A stretch of 64,000 nucleotides of DNA from Peribacillus sp044761985 (GCF_044761985.1 NZ_JBIWDK010000001.1:434001-498000), one strand, 5' to 3'. Numbered from the stretch's first letter, positions 50,304-58,826 are shown. Program-made: numbers and translations. Notes: generated by a model not told the origin, from the sequence alone.

Positions 50304-51686
50304 TTGATCAGTGAATGTTTTAATACAAATCAGGTCTTAGAAGCGATTCTGGCAAGCATTGATGAGGGAATTCATGTAATCGATCCAAAAGGTCAAACGA
50401 TCTTTTATAATGAAGTGGCGGCCAACCATGATGGAATGAAGGTAGAGGAAGTGCTTGGAAAACCACTGCTTGAAGCGTTTCCGTCCTTAAATCATAAATC
50501 TTCGACCTTGCTGCGTGTCATCCAATCCGAAAAGCCCATCTACCATCATAGACAATCTTATGTAAATGCACATGGTCGAATCATTGAGACCTTCAATACA
50601 ACCCTGCCTATATATGTAGACGGTTTCATAATGGGGGCAATCGAAATTGCGAAAGATTATTCTAGCCTGAAACAATTATCGGAACGCTTAGCAGACTTGG
50701 AAAGCTCTCTTAAAACGACGACAAGAAAAGAAAAAAAAGTAGCCACGAATGGTACGTTATACACTTTTGCTGATATTCTAACCCAAGATCCACCATTTGA
50801 AAAGTTGATTGCACAAGGGAAAAAGGCTGCCCGGTCATCGTCTTCGGTTTTAGTTTATGGTGAAAGTGGTGTCGGAAAGGAACTTTTCATCCAAAGTATA
50901 CATCACAACTCCAATAGGCGAAAAAAGCCCTTCATTGCACAAAATTGTGCGGCACTACCTGAAAATTTATTGGACTCGCTTTTATTTGGGACTTCGAAAG
51001 GTAGTTACACGGGAGCTGTCGAACGCCAGGGATTATTTGAGCTGGCGAATGGAGGGACTCTATTTCTTGATGAACTGCAATCGATGCCCATTGATTTACA
51101 GGCGAAGCTGCTTCGTGTACTTGAGGATGGGGCCGTTAGGAGGATAGGGGCGGCAAAAAGCATTCAGGTAGATGTCAGGATCATGACTGCGATGAATGTA
51201 AACCCGAAGACGGCTGTCACGGAGAAAAAGCTCCGTGAGGATTTATTTTATCGCTTACATGTTTTGAGCTATGAGCTACCGCCGCTAAGAGATCGTCCAG
51301 AGGATATTTTATTGCTTACGGAGCATTTTATTATAAACTTTAACGAGAAGATGAATCGCTCCGTAAAAGGAATCGATGAAGAGACCAAGGGAATCCTACA
51401 TGCCTATCATTGGCCAGGTAACGTAAGGGAACTCAAGCATACGATTGAGTTCATGATGATACATGCCGAAAGTGAAGTCTTGACAGCGGGTGACTTGCCC
51501 CCATTTTTAAAAAAGAGTACAGTTCCTAAAGAGAAGGTATTGCCGCTGCGGGAAGCCATGAAGGAAATGGAAACAAAACTTATATCAGAGGCACTTTTGC
51601 AAACCGAAGGAAATGTCTTTCAAGCTTCAAAGCTATTGGACATCCCGAGGCAGACCCTCCAATATAAAATCAAGAAACATACTTGA
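50304..51686 (+). CDS. kamR: Sigma-54-dependent activator of the kam cluster (PAS-AAA+-Fis)
   Basis: This is a 460-residue protein. TTG 50304 follows GAGGGGG. A PAS domain (about 10-115, ILASIDEGIHVIDPKGQTIF) is followed by an AAA+ domain with Walker A YGESGVGKE (185-193), sigma-54 loop GSYTGA (233-238) and Walker B GGTLFLDE (250-257). A Fis-type helix-turn-helix follows (VFQASKLLDIPRQTLQYKI). GSYTGA replaces the usual GAFTGA; an aromatic residue is kept, so activity is expected. The PAS domain may sense lysine or a product. The gene lies just ahead of the sigma-54 promoter of kamA. A similar regulator, KamR, is known in B. thuringiensis; I take the name from that context. Confidence 0.9.
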   Translation: MISECFNTNQVLEAILASIDEGIHVIDPKGQTIFYNEVAANHDGMKVEEVLGKPLLEAFPSLNHKSSTLLRVIQSEKPIYHHRQSYVNAHGRIIETFNTTLPIYVDGFIMGAIEIAKDYSSLKQLSERLADLESSLKTTTRKEKKVATNGTLYTFADILTQDPPFEKLIAQGKKAARSSSSVLVYGESGVGKELFIQSIHHNSNRRKKPFIAQNCAALPENLLDSLLFGTSKGSYTGAVERQGLFELANGGTLFLDELQSMPIDLQAKLLRVLEDGAVRRIGAAKSIQVDVRIMTAMNVNPKTAVTEKKLREDLFYRLHVLSYELPPLRDRPEDILLLTEHFIINFNEKMNRSVKGIDEETKGILHAYHWPGNVRELKHTIEFMMIHAESEVLTAGDLPPFLKKSTVPKEKVLPLREAMKEMETKLISEALLQTEGNVFQASKLLDIPRQTLQYKIKKHT

Positions 51687-51736
51687 ACGCTAAAAAATCC
51701 GGTATATCGTATATAACCGGATTTTTTAGCGTTCAT
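51684..51736 (+). terminator. Long hairpin terminator of kamR
   Basis: The 19-bp perfect inverted repeat GAACGCTAAAAAATCCGGT (51685-51703) / ACCGGATTTTTTAGCGTTC (51716-51734) overlaps the TGA stop. The T run lies inside the right arm. It is only 22 bases before the -24 box and could also hold activator sites. Confidence 0.75.
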
Positions 51737-51756
51737 ATTTAGTTTTTGGGCAATTT

Positions 51757-51772
51757 TGGCACCCTTCTTGCA
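51757..51772 (+). promoter_or_regulatory. Sigma-54 (-24/-12) promoter of kamA
   Basis: TGGCAC (51757-51762), five bases, TTGCA (51768-51772) is a perfect match to the sigma-54 consensus TGGCAC-N5-TTGCA. It lies 35 bases before the kamA start and just after an adjacent sigma-54 activator gene. Confidence 0.93.
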
Positions 51773-51807
51773 TTAAATACTACTAACAAGACTTAGGAGG
51801 TATGGCT

Positions 51808-53226
51808 ATGTTATTTGATTTATATAAACCAGATCGTCATTGGAAAGATATAGAGTTATGGAAAGATGTAACTGATGAACAATGGAACAATTGGTTGTGG
51901 CAATTGACAAATACAATAAGAACTGTGGATGATTTGAAGAAAGTAATCGACCTTACTCCAGACGAAGAGGAAGGGGTGCGAATCTCCACCAAAACGATTC
52001 CCTTAAACATTACCCCCTATTATGCGTCACTTATGAATAAAGAGGACCCTAGGTGTCCAATAAGGATGCAATCCGTGCCCATATCGGAAGAAATGCATAA
52101 AACTAAGTATGATATGGAGGATCCACTACATGAAGATGAGGATTCACCCGTACCGGGATTGACTCACCGGTATCCCGACCGTGTGCTTTTCCTGGTGACG
52201 AACCAGTGCTCGATGTATTGCCGATATTGTACGAGAAGGCGTTTTTCAGGTCAAATTGGCATGGGCGTTCCAAAGAAACAATTAGATGCAGCAATCGGCT
52301 ATATTCGGGATACACCAGCGGTCAGGGATGTGCTAATTTCCGGTGGTGATGGATTATTGATCAACGATACCATCCTCGAATATATCTTGAAGAATGTGCG
52401 AGACATTCCCCATGTTGAAATAATTAGAATCGGTACACGGGCTCCAGTGGTTTTTCCTCAGCGTATCACTGAAAACCTGTGTAATATTCTAAAAAAATAT
52501 CACCCGGTTTGGTTAAATACGCATTTCAATACGTCGATAGAAATTACGGAAGAGTCGAAGAAAGCGTGTGAGATGCTCGCGGATGCGGGTGTGCCAGTCG
52601 GAAACCAAGCTGTAATCTTAGCGGGCATTAACGATAGTGTCCCTATCATGAAGAAGCTAATGCATGACCTTGTCAAGATCCGTGTACGCCCTTACTATAT
52701 TTATCAATGCGATTTGTCAGAAGGAATTGGTCATTTCCGGGCTCCGATATCTAAAGGAATCGAGATCATCGAAGGCTTACGGGGTCATACATCCGGTTAT
52801 GCAGTACCTACATTCGTTGTTGATGCACCTGGAGGCGGAGGGAAAATCACTTTACAGCCAAATTACATCCTGTCTCAATCCCCGACGAAGACAGTCCTAC
52901 GGAATTTCGAAGGTGTAATCACGACCTATCCGGAACCGGAGCAGTACACACCGGGACTTGCCGATGATTATTTCAAGGGGATTTATCCCGATGTTGAAGC
53001 AAAACAGTCAGATTCAGGGATAGCGGGTCTTATGAACGACAAACAATTTAATTTAGTACCTGAAGGCCTGAAACGGATGAACCGTCGTGAAAAGTACCAT
53101 ACCAACCCAGAACATGCCTCTTTAAAAAACCAACGCGAAAAACGTGACCAGCTAAAAGAAAAAAAATTTCAGGCACAGCAGATAAAAAATATAGCTCCAC
53201 AAAGTGAAAAGGAAGAAGGGGAGTAA
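51808..53226 (+). CDS. kamA: L-lysine 2,3-aminomutase
   Basis: This is a 472-residue radical SAM and PLP enzyme making L-beta-lysine. ATG 51808 has 7-base spacing from TAGGAGG; ATG 51802 is one base from it and is rejected. The iron-sulfur motif is QCSMYCRYCTRRRF with Cys134, Cys138 and Cys141. Other marks are LISGGDGLLI, IRIGTRAPVVFPQRI and PTFVVDAPGGGGKI with the PLP lysine. A charged tail (about 410-472) extends beyond the catalytic domain. It is driven by a perfect sigma-54 promoter, and yokU follows one base after its stop. Confidence 0.97.
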   Translation: MLFDLYKPDRHWKDIELWKDVTDEQWNNWLWQLTNTIRTVDDLKKVIDLTPDEEEGVRISTKTIPLNITPYYASLMNKEDPRCPIRMQSVPISEEMHKTKYDMEDPLHEDEDSPVPGLTHRYPDRVLFLVTNQCSMYCRYCTRRRFSGQIGMGVPKKQLDAAIGYIRDTPAVRDVLISGGDGLLINDTILEYILKNVRDIPHVEIIRIGTRAPVVFPQRITENLCNILKKYHPVWLNTHFNTSIEITEESKKACEMLADAGVPVGNQAVILAGINDSVPIMKKLMHDLVKIRVRPYYIYQCDLSEGIGHFRAPISKGIEIIEGLRGHTSGYAVPTFVVDAPGGGGKITLQPNYILSQSPTKTVLRNFEGVITTYPEPEQYTPGLADDYFKGIYPDVEAKQSDSGIAGLMNDKQFNLVPEGLKRMNRREKYHTNPEHASLKNQREKRDQLKEKKFQAQQIKNIAPQSEKEEGE

Positions 53227-53227
53227 A

Positions 53228-53506
53228 ATGGAAGTATGTCCGTGGTGTGAAACAGGAAAACTCTCTTCCATAAAAGGTACAGTTTATTGGGAATTACCGG
53301 ATGGAACGAGGGCTGTTGAGATTACCGAAACGCCATCATCCTATTGTGAAAATTGTAACGCCCTATTTCAACGTGATGAAATCGTGAAAGAAATTGAAGA
53401 CCAGCTGTTTTTAATTGATACGAAACAGCTAGATAAGCAGACTACGTATGAGGAACTATTAAAGATGAAGCGAATGCTGAAACGGAATTATTTTGACTTT
53501 TCTTAG
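53228..53506 (+). CDS. yokU: YokU-family zinc-ribbon protein
   Basis: This is a 92-residue protein. ATG 53228 follows AAGGGGAG inside the end of kamA. Two pairs, CPWC (residues 3-6 area) and CENC (about 38-41), form a likely zinc site of the YgiT/MqsA type, with ELPDGTRAVEITETPSSYCE between. There is no HTH domain after it, only a helical tail (YEELLKMKRMLKRNYFDF). It always follows kamA in B. subtilis relatives. Its role in the lysine pathway is unknown. It ends the kam cluster, with a hairpin at 53550-53588. Confidence 0.82.
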   Translation: MEVCPWCETGKLSSIKGTVYWELPDGTRAVEITETPSSYCENCNALFQRDEIVKEIEDQLFLIDTKQLDKQTTYEELLKMKRMLKRNYFDFS

Positions 53507-53549
53507 GAGGAGCGAATTCTATAAAAAATACAAACTATGATTTTTGATA

Positions 53550-53590
53550 AAACATTTATCTGATCCTCGGGATTGGATAGATGTTTTTTT
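53550..53590 (+). terminator. Terminator of the kam cluster
   Basis: ACATTTATCTGATCC pairs with GGATTGGATAGATGT across TCG with several G-U pairs, followed by a run of T. Confidence 0.7.
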
Positions 53591-53944
53591 GAATTGAACC
53601 TAGATAAAATCGGCTAAACGGACTGATTATAAGTGCAAGGATAGCTGAGGTTTTCTGCAGAAAAAGCCCCTAATATTGTCCACTATAACTCTTTCACACT
53701 AATGTCCGACGATCTCTTCTGCAGCAAGTTCCATGTAATAATTAATAGGCTTAGACTAGAATAAGCTACTTTCCTTATTTTATAAGTTTAGAAAAACTTT
53801 TCCATGTTCGTTTTTAGTTGGTTGAGTAACGCGGAAGGGAGGGTGTACGAATGTTCAAAAGGATGGATTATTATAGTTAAAGCCACCATATCTTAATCCT
53901 GGTGGCTTTAGGTATATGTTGATCTAGGTGCGTAGTTAGCCTAT
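53591..53944. other. Intergenic region after the kam cluster
   Basis: No gene is recognised in about 350 bases. A 9-codon frame (53851-53880, MFKRMDYYS) has a strong GGAAGGGAGGG site but is probably chance. AAAGCCACC (53879-53887) / GGTGGCTTT (53901-53909) is a hairpin that best serves as terminator of the leftward histidine kinase gene. Confidence 0.4.
53879..53909 (-). terminator. Terminator of the leftward two-component operon
   Basis: This is the 9-bp perfect stem AAAGCCACC / GGTGGCTTT. On the minus strand it is followed by TTTAAC, 36 bases after the kinase stop. Confidence 0.5.
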
Positions 53945-55318
53945 TTATAGTTTAGGCAAAGTGATGAAAAAACATGTTCCTTTTCCGAATTGACTTGAAA
54001 CACGTATGCTGCCACGATGGAAATCCACTACCTCTTTGACAATTGCCAGTCCCAGACCAGTGCCTTCTTTTGTCCTAGAAGCGTCCGCTCGGTAAAAACG
54101 TTCGAACAAATGAGAAAGTTCTTCTTCTTTAATCCCCATACCGGTATCTCGAAATTGAATGAAAACATCATCGTTTGTTTCTTCAACGATAATTTTAATG
54201 GAACCGTTCGGTTTATTGTACTTTAAAGCATTTGTAAGTAAATTATCCCAGACAGTTTCCAATAGACCTTCATCACCATTGAAACGGATTGGTGCAATTT
54301 TATAATATAGTTCGATGCCCGAATCTTCAATGAGCCACAAATATTTTTGAATCAGCGTCTTAAGTTGTTCATCCAATGCAAATGAGGAGCGTTTTAATGC
54401 ACGTGTAGGCTGATCTAAAAAGGTTAGCAGTAGTAATTGCTTAGTTAAGAGAGATAATCGCTTAGTCTCTGTCTCGATAATCGATGTGTATGTTAGGCGA
54501 TCTTCTTCTGTAATGCTGGGTGACTTCAATAGTTCAGAATATCCTTGGATATTTAATAGCGGCGATTGGAAATCATGAGAAACATTGCTTATGAATTCTT
54601 TTCTTGATCGATCTGTTTCCTGTAATTGCTTCGTCATTTGATTGAAACTTGATGCAAGCTGTCCAATTTCATCGCGTCGTTTAACCTTCAGTAGAAGGTC
54701 ATAATTTTCTTTTGATATTTGTTTAGTGGCTTCCGTTAATTGTGTAATGGGTCGTATTAATTGTTTCGCAACAAATAGCATTCCAATCAGGCTGATTATC
54801 GCCATGGATATGATCAAACAAGCCAATATTGTATGCACTTCAGAAAATAATAAGCCAATATTGGGCCGAAGGAAGACCCCATACTGTTCGCCATTATATA
54901 TAAAGGGGACACCGACAGTATTGATAATTTTATTCGTAAAAAAACCTGTCATGAATGACTGATTTGGATAGTTCTCCATACCATGAAAGATATTTCCTTT
55001 AAATACCGTTTCTTTGGCGGAAGGGGGTAATTCTGACGTTTTAAATGCCCCTCCAAAGAACTGAGAATAACCAGATTCCCCGACAACATAAAATTGATAC
55101 CCTATATCGCCAAGTGTCGATAAATAATGTTCTAAATCCAAATCAGGCGTACTCTCGATATATCGTGTAATATTTTGTGCTATGGCGACATTCTTTTCAT
55201 CATTTTGTTCCTTAGTAACCAGATGGTAATACGTGTTTGTTAAAAAAAAGCCGACAATTGTACTGAATAGCATAAGGCTTAACGTAGTGATAATGAACTG
55301 TTGATACAAGGTTTTCAT
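53945..55318 (-). CDS. Sensor histidine kinase next to an MMPL exporter
   Basis: In this 457-residue protein the first transmembrane segment (7-27, QFIITTLSLMLFSTIVGFFL) is followed by an extracytoplasmic domain of about 135 residues. The second segment (163-184), HAMP (185-237) and a HisKA domain with phosphate-accepting His248 in ISNVSHDFQSPLL come next. The ATPase domain has WDNLLTNALKY, IQFRDTGMGI and TGLGLAIVKEVV. ATG 55318 overlaps the response regulator stop (ATGA), so the two are coupled. The HDFQSP motif deviates from the common HELRTP but keeps His, acid and Pro. The signal is unknown; envelope stress or a toxic lipid is likely given the exporter. Confidence 0.92.
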   Translation of the reverse strand: MKTLYQQFIITTLSLMLFSTIVGFFLTNTYYHLVTKEQNDEKNVAIAQNITRYIESTPDLDLEHYLSTLGDIGYQFYVVGESGYSQFFGGAFKTSELPPSAKETVFKGNIFHGMENYPNQSFMTGFFTNKIINTVGVPFIYNGEQYGVFLRPNIGLLFSEVHTILACLIISMAIISLIGMLFVAKQLIRPITQLTEATKQISKENYDLLLKVKRRDEIGQLASSFNQMTKQLQETDRSRKEFISNVSHDFQSPLLNIQGYSELLKSPSITEEDRLTYTSIIETETKRLSLLTKQLLLLTFLDQPTRALKRSSFALDEQLKTLIQKYLWLIEDSGIELYYKIAPIRFNGDEGLLETVWDNLLTNALKYNKPNGSIKIIVEETNDDVFIQFRDTGMGIKEEELSHLFERFYRADASRTKEGTGLGLAIVKEVVDFHRGSIRVSSQFGKGTCFFITLPKL

Positions 55319-55989
55319 GAATGTTGAACCTCTAATTTATATCCTAAACCACGGATTGTGTTTATTTCGATATTAGCCCCTAGACGATCCAATCGGTTTC
55401 TCAGGCGTTTGATATGTGTATTAAGGGTCAGGCCGTCACCTTCATAATCATGTCCCCATATTTGTTCCATGATGGTAAATCGCTCGATGACATAATTGGG
55501 CCGATTTGCAAGTAATGATAGCAATTCAAATTCCTTTAAGGGCATGATCAGTGTTTCTGATTCGGTTGACACTTCAAAAATTTTACGATTAATCGTCACA
55601 TTACCGATCCGAATGATATTTTGGCTGTCCTTATCAAATCTTCTAAGGATGACGGCAATCCGAAATAGTAACTCTTTAGGTTCAAAGGGCTTTACTACAT
55701 AATCTTCGGAACCTGCTAGAAACCCTCTCGTTTTATCTTCTAATTGATCTTTTGCCGTTAACAGTAGAACAGGAATTTTATAATCTTGGTTGAGTATTTT
55801 TGTCAACTCAATGCCATCCATCCCGGGCATCATCACATCAACTACGGCTAAGTCAGGAACTACTTCTTCTAATAAGTAAAGCGCCTCTTTCGCATCATTA
55901 GCTTTTATGACATCATATCCTTCCCGCATTAAATGAATACTTACCAGCTGTAATATATGTTTGTCGTCATCACAAACCATTATTTTCAA
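55315..55989 (-). CDS. OmpR/PhoB-family response regulator
   Basis: This is a 224-residue protein. TTG 55989 (MKIMVCDDDKH) lies 5 bases after GAGGTGA; the GTG at 55998 is part of that site. The receiver has the acidic pocket DDD (6-8), the phosphorylated Asp51 in LAVVDVMMPGMDGIEL, the Thr in LLLTAKD and the Lys in VKPFEPKEL. The winged helix ends with THIKRLRNRLDRLGANIEINTIRGLGYKLE. It should bind direct repeats; phased repeats lie ahead of the MMPL gene (58320-58347), and a TTACAT palindrome precedes its own gene. Confidence 0.93.
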   Translation of the reverse strand: MKIMVCDDDKHILQLVSIHLMREGYDVIKANDAKEALYLLEEVVPDLAVVDVMMPGMDGIELTKILNQDYKIPVLLLTAKDQLEDKTRGFLAGSEDYVVKPFEPKELLFRIAVILRRFDKDSQNIIRIGNVTINRKIFEVSTESETLIMPLKEFELLSLLANRPNYVIERFTIMEQIWGHDYEGDGLTLNTHIKRLRNRLDRLGANIEINTIRGLGYKLEVQHS

Positions 55990-56053
55990 TACAATCACCT
56001 CAAACCATTTTTTGCTTTATATGTACATGGGTTCGCTTTCATGAAATCTATAC

Positions 56054-56067
56054 TTACATGCATGTAA
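56054..56067. promoter_or_regulatory. Perfect palindrome upstream of the response regulator gene
   Basis: TTACATGCATGTAA is a 14-base perfect palindrome, 64 bases upstream of the TTG start. Its TTACAT half also appears (as ATGTAA) ahead of the MMPL gene, which suggests autoregulation by the response regulator. Confidence 0.45.
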
Positions 56068-56077
56068 ACAGGTAAGA

Positions 56078-56105
56078 ACGCAGAGACATGTGGAAGTCTC
56101 TGCGT
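56078..56105 (-). terminator. Hairpin after the MMPL gene
   Basis: The perfect 10-bp stem ACGCAGAGAC (56078-56087) / GTCTCTGCGT (56096-56105), read leftwards, is followed by TCTTACC. The T run is weak, so some readthrough into the two-component genes is likely. Confidence 0.6.
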
Positions 56106-56130
56106 ATGGCTTGTATATTTGTTTTTTCTT

Positions 56131-58233
56131 TTATTTCTTATCTTTCTCAAAGAATAATATTAATGCGGGCAATAGCATTCCACGCACTAAGAATGTATCC
56201 ATTAAAATACCGATGGCAACGATGAATCCAAAGACGAATAAATCGGCTATTGGCATCGTAGTCAATGCCGCAAAGGTGGCTGCCAAAATTAAACCAGCAG
56301 ATGAAATGACCCCACCTGTATTCCGAATAGCGATTTCCAAAGCCTGTTTCACTTTTTTTGTTTTGCGTTCTTCTAAGAAACGGGATATTAAAATAATGTT
56401 ATAGTCTATCCCGAGAGCGACTAAGAAGATAAACGCATAAACAGGTACACGTGTACTTACTGCTTCATAACCGAACAGAACATCAATGAGGAACAGACCT
56501 AATCCTAATGCCGCCAAGAATGAAAGTAAAATGGTGGCCATCATATAAACCGACATTTTTACTGACTTCGTTAACACGAATAGGAGGATTAAAATTAATA
56601 ATGTTTCTAGTAGGACGATCACCCAAATATCACGATTATTGACATCACGCTCGTCAACAAGTTTAGGAGTAATTCCACCAAAATACACTTCACCGGATAT
56701 ATCTGCTTTACTTAGGATTTCATCATCGTTTTCAATTAACTCCTTCATCATATCGATTGCTTCGACAGAATAAGGGTTAAGGTCAAGCGTCATACTATAT
56801 TTTACTACTTTCGCGTCGTCAGATACATTTGTTAGTCGAACTGATGTAACATCTTTTTCAGATTCGAGCGTTGTCCGTAATGCTTCGATCTGTTTTTCTG
56901 ATAACGTTTCTTTTCCTTCGAATAAAATGGATGTTGGAGCCAATTCACCTTTGTCGTATTTCGCTTCGACGATTTCGTAGCCCTCACGTGAAGGTAAATC
57001 TTTTGGGAAAGATTTCACTGTATCAAATTCAAAATCAAGGTTAAATACATTTAACGCTGACACAACCATTAAAATGGCGATAATCCCGCCAGAAAGGCCT
57101 GGTTTATTTACAACGAATTTTGCAACGGGTCCCCAGAAGCGATGTTTCACTTCTTTCGTTTCACCAAACTTCGGTACTTTCGGCCAGAAGGCTTTACGCC
57201 CGAATAGGGTGAACAGCGCTGGGACAAGTGTAATGGATGCTAACATGATGACAAACATTGTCGTTCCAAAAATTGGCGCAAAGTTTTGATAATCACGGAA
57301 GTTTGCAAAGAATAATACTAGCATTGCGGCGAGTACTGTTCCGCCTGCTAAGAATACTGGCAATCCTGTAGCACGCATCGCATGTTTCATTGCCTCATAT
57401 TTGGTCTCATGGTGGTTCAGTTCTTCTCGGAAGCGAGAGAATATGAATAATGAATAGTCAATCACGGCCGCGAACAGCAAAATACTCATTATCGATGTAG
57501 TTGAATTGTTGATTTCAAGTCCACCAGCACCCATTAATCCGAGTGTTTGATTCACTACTTGGTATACGATTACTGTTGCTAATAGTGGGATAAAAGCCAA
57601 TAATGGAGAACGGTAAATAACGATGAGCAGGATTAAAATAATCACTATTGTGGTAAATAGTAACACGAAATCTGCTTGTTCGAACAACTTAAGCGTATCT
57701 CCAGCAATTCCTGCAGGACCAGTAATACGGAAGGAAGTTTCAGACATACCCTCTGTAACGCCATTTCCAACCTCAGCCATAGCATCTACGGTTTCGCCAA
57801 TTTGGCGGCTATCAAGACCAGGGTCTAAAGTCATTGGAATGATGATCGTAGACTGGTCATCTGACTTGAACCCTTCGATTGCTTCTGGCGGTAATTGAGA
57901 GATATTGACGATTTCATCGACACCCTCAATTTTAGCACCGATGATTTTATTCATAATGCTTGTAACTTCTTCTAAGTTCACCTTACCATTTTCGTTATGA
58001 AAGGTAAGAATACCAGGCGTCCCTTGATCATTAGGGAAGTATTTTTCTAATTTTTCATTTGCAATAATGGATTGTGCATCGTCGGGTAAGGATTGAAAGT
58101 TTGTCACTTTGTAATCACTTACTGCCGGACCGGCACTTAACCCAATCATTAAGACCAGCCATGTGACAATTGTAATCCACATACCTTTCTTAGTTGAAAC
58201 CCAATCAGTTATTGGGCGTAAAAAAGAATTCAT
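56131..58233 (-). CDS. MMPL/RND-type membrane exporter, YdfJ-like
   Basis: In this 700-residue protein about twelve transmembrane segments occur in two repeats, each with a large extracytoplasmic loop (about 40-175 and 395-520). The MMPL blocks are SIMSILLFAAVIDYSLFIFSRF and VPVYAFIFLVALGIDYNIIL, whose intramembrane Asp residues carry protons. ATG 58233 follows AAGGGGGAAAT. Such proteins export lipids, siderophores or drugs. In B. subtilis the related ydfJ is controlled by the adjacent YdfHI two-component system; the plan is the same here although this regulator is of the OmpR type. Repeats upstream (58320-58347) are likely the regulator's sites. Confidence 0.9.
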   Translation of the reverse strand: MNSFLRPITDWVSTKKGMWITIVTWLVLMIGLSAGPAVSDYKVTNFQSLPDDAQSIIANEKLEKYFPNDQGTPGILTFHNENGKVNLEEVTSIMNKIIGAKIEGVDEIVNISQLPPEAIEGFKSDDQSTIIIPMTLDPGLDSRQIGETVDAMAEVGNGVTEGMSETSFRITGPAGIAGDTLKLFEQADFVLLFTTIVIILILLIVIYRSPLLAFIPLLATVIVYQVVNQTLGLMGAGGLEINNSTTSIMSILLFAAVIDYSLFIFSRFREELNHHETKYEAMKHAMRATGLPVFLAGGTVLAAMLVLFFANFRDYQNFAPIFGTTMFVIMLASITLVPALFTLFGRKAFWPKVPKFGETKEVKHRFWGPVAKFVVNKPGLSGGIIAILMVVSALNVFNLDFEFDTVKSFPKDLPSREGYEIVEAKYDKGELAPTSILFEGKETLSEKQIEALRTTLESEKDVTSVRLTNVSDDAKVVKYSMTLDLNPYSVEAIDMMKELIENDDEILSKADISGEVYFGGITPKLVDERDVNNRDIWVIVLLETLLILILLFVLTKSVKMSVYMMATILLSFLAALGLGLFLIDVLFGYEAVSTRVPVYAFIFLVALGIDYNIILISRFLEERKTKKVKQALEIAIRNTGGVISSAGLILAATFAALTTMPIADLFVFGFIVAIGILMDTFLVRGMLLPALILFFEKDKK

Positions 58234-58573
58234 TTAATTATTTCCCCCTTATAGTTTAGAGCTGCAATGTGAAATGCGGACATCACATTTAAGCTCGTCA
58301 TCACTTTCTATTTCATTGTAATGTAACTAAATGAACTGAAAATGAACTTTTAGTTAAATTATGAAAAATTGGAGGGGTAACCAGCTGGATAATAAAACAT
58401 TTATCAGCGCCTGAAGATTTACTCTATATACACAAAATTCGTGGTAAAGCATCTAGATGGAATTTATAGTTGAAAGGGTAATTAACAATCAAGACTTGTA
58501 TAGGTGTAGACGTAAGCGTTAGTTTCCGATATATTAAGATTTAAATCATAGTATTTTGATAAGGGGGCTCGAC
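58234..58573. other. Intergenic region between the MMPL gene and yozE
   Basis: About 340 bases hold no gene. The left part is the control region of the MMPL gene, including the repeats at 58320-58347; the right part must hold the yozE promoter, which I cannot pin down. Confidence 0.5.
58320..58347. promoter_or_regulatory. Three phased repeats upstream of the MMPL gene
   Basis: AATGTAAC (58320-58327), AATGAAC (58330-58336) and AATGAAC (58341-58347) begin 10 and 11 bases apart, one helical turn each, as expected for OmpR/PhoB-type binding. They lie about 90-115 bases upstream of the start codon. Confidence 0.55.
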
Positions 58574-58801
58574 ATGAGACCGTTTTACTTATTTTTAATG
58601 AAATATCGACAGCCGAAGGAAATTGATGAATTTACAAAATTCGCAAACCATGCATACGAAGATCACAGTTTTCCAAAGCAATCGGATGATTATCATGAAG
58701 TGAGCAGTTACTTGGAGTTAAATGGAGACTATTTAGATAGTATGACTATATTCGATCGATTATGGGATCAATATGTCCAAATAGAAGAAGGACTGCTATA
58801 G
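58574..58801 (+). CDS. yozE: YozE-family SAM-like protein
   Basis: This is a 75-residue protein. ATG 58574 (MRPFYLFLMKYRQP) follows AAGGGGG by 6 bases; the frame's earlier start at 58556 has no site. The YozE family (sterile-alpha-motif-like helical fold) is recognised by RPFYLFLMKYR near the start and by FDRLWDQYVQ near the end, with FPKQSDDYHEVSSYLE between. No catalytic residues are apparent. The function is unknown. The histidine kinase gene follows 26 bases downstream and is probably cotranscribed. Confidence 0.85.
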   Translation: MRPFYLFLMKYRQPKEIDEFTKFANHAYEDHSFPKQSDDYHEVSSYLELNGDYLDSMTIFDRLWDQYVQIEEGLL

Positions 58802-58826
58802 ATACAGGAATAGGGGGAGCCGAAGG

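Noticed and set aside
53851..53880. Nine-codon frame MFKRMDYYS with a strong ribosome binding site
   Set aside because: It is too short to support, and the hairpin after it is better explained as the terminator of the leftward kinase gene.
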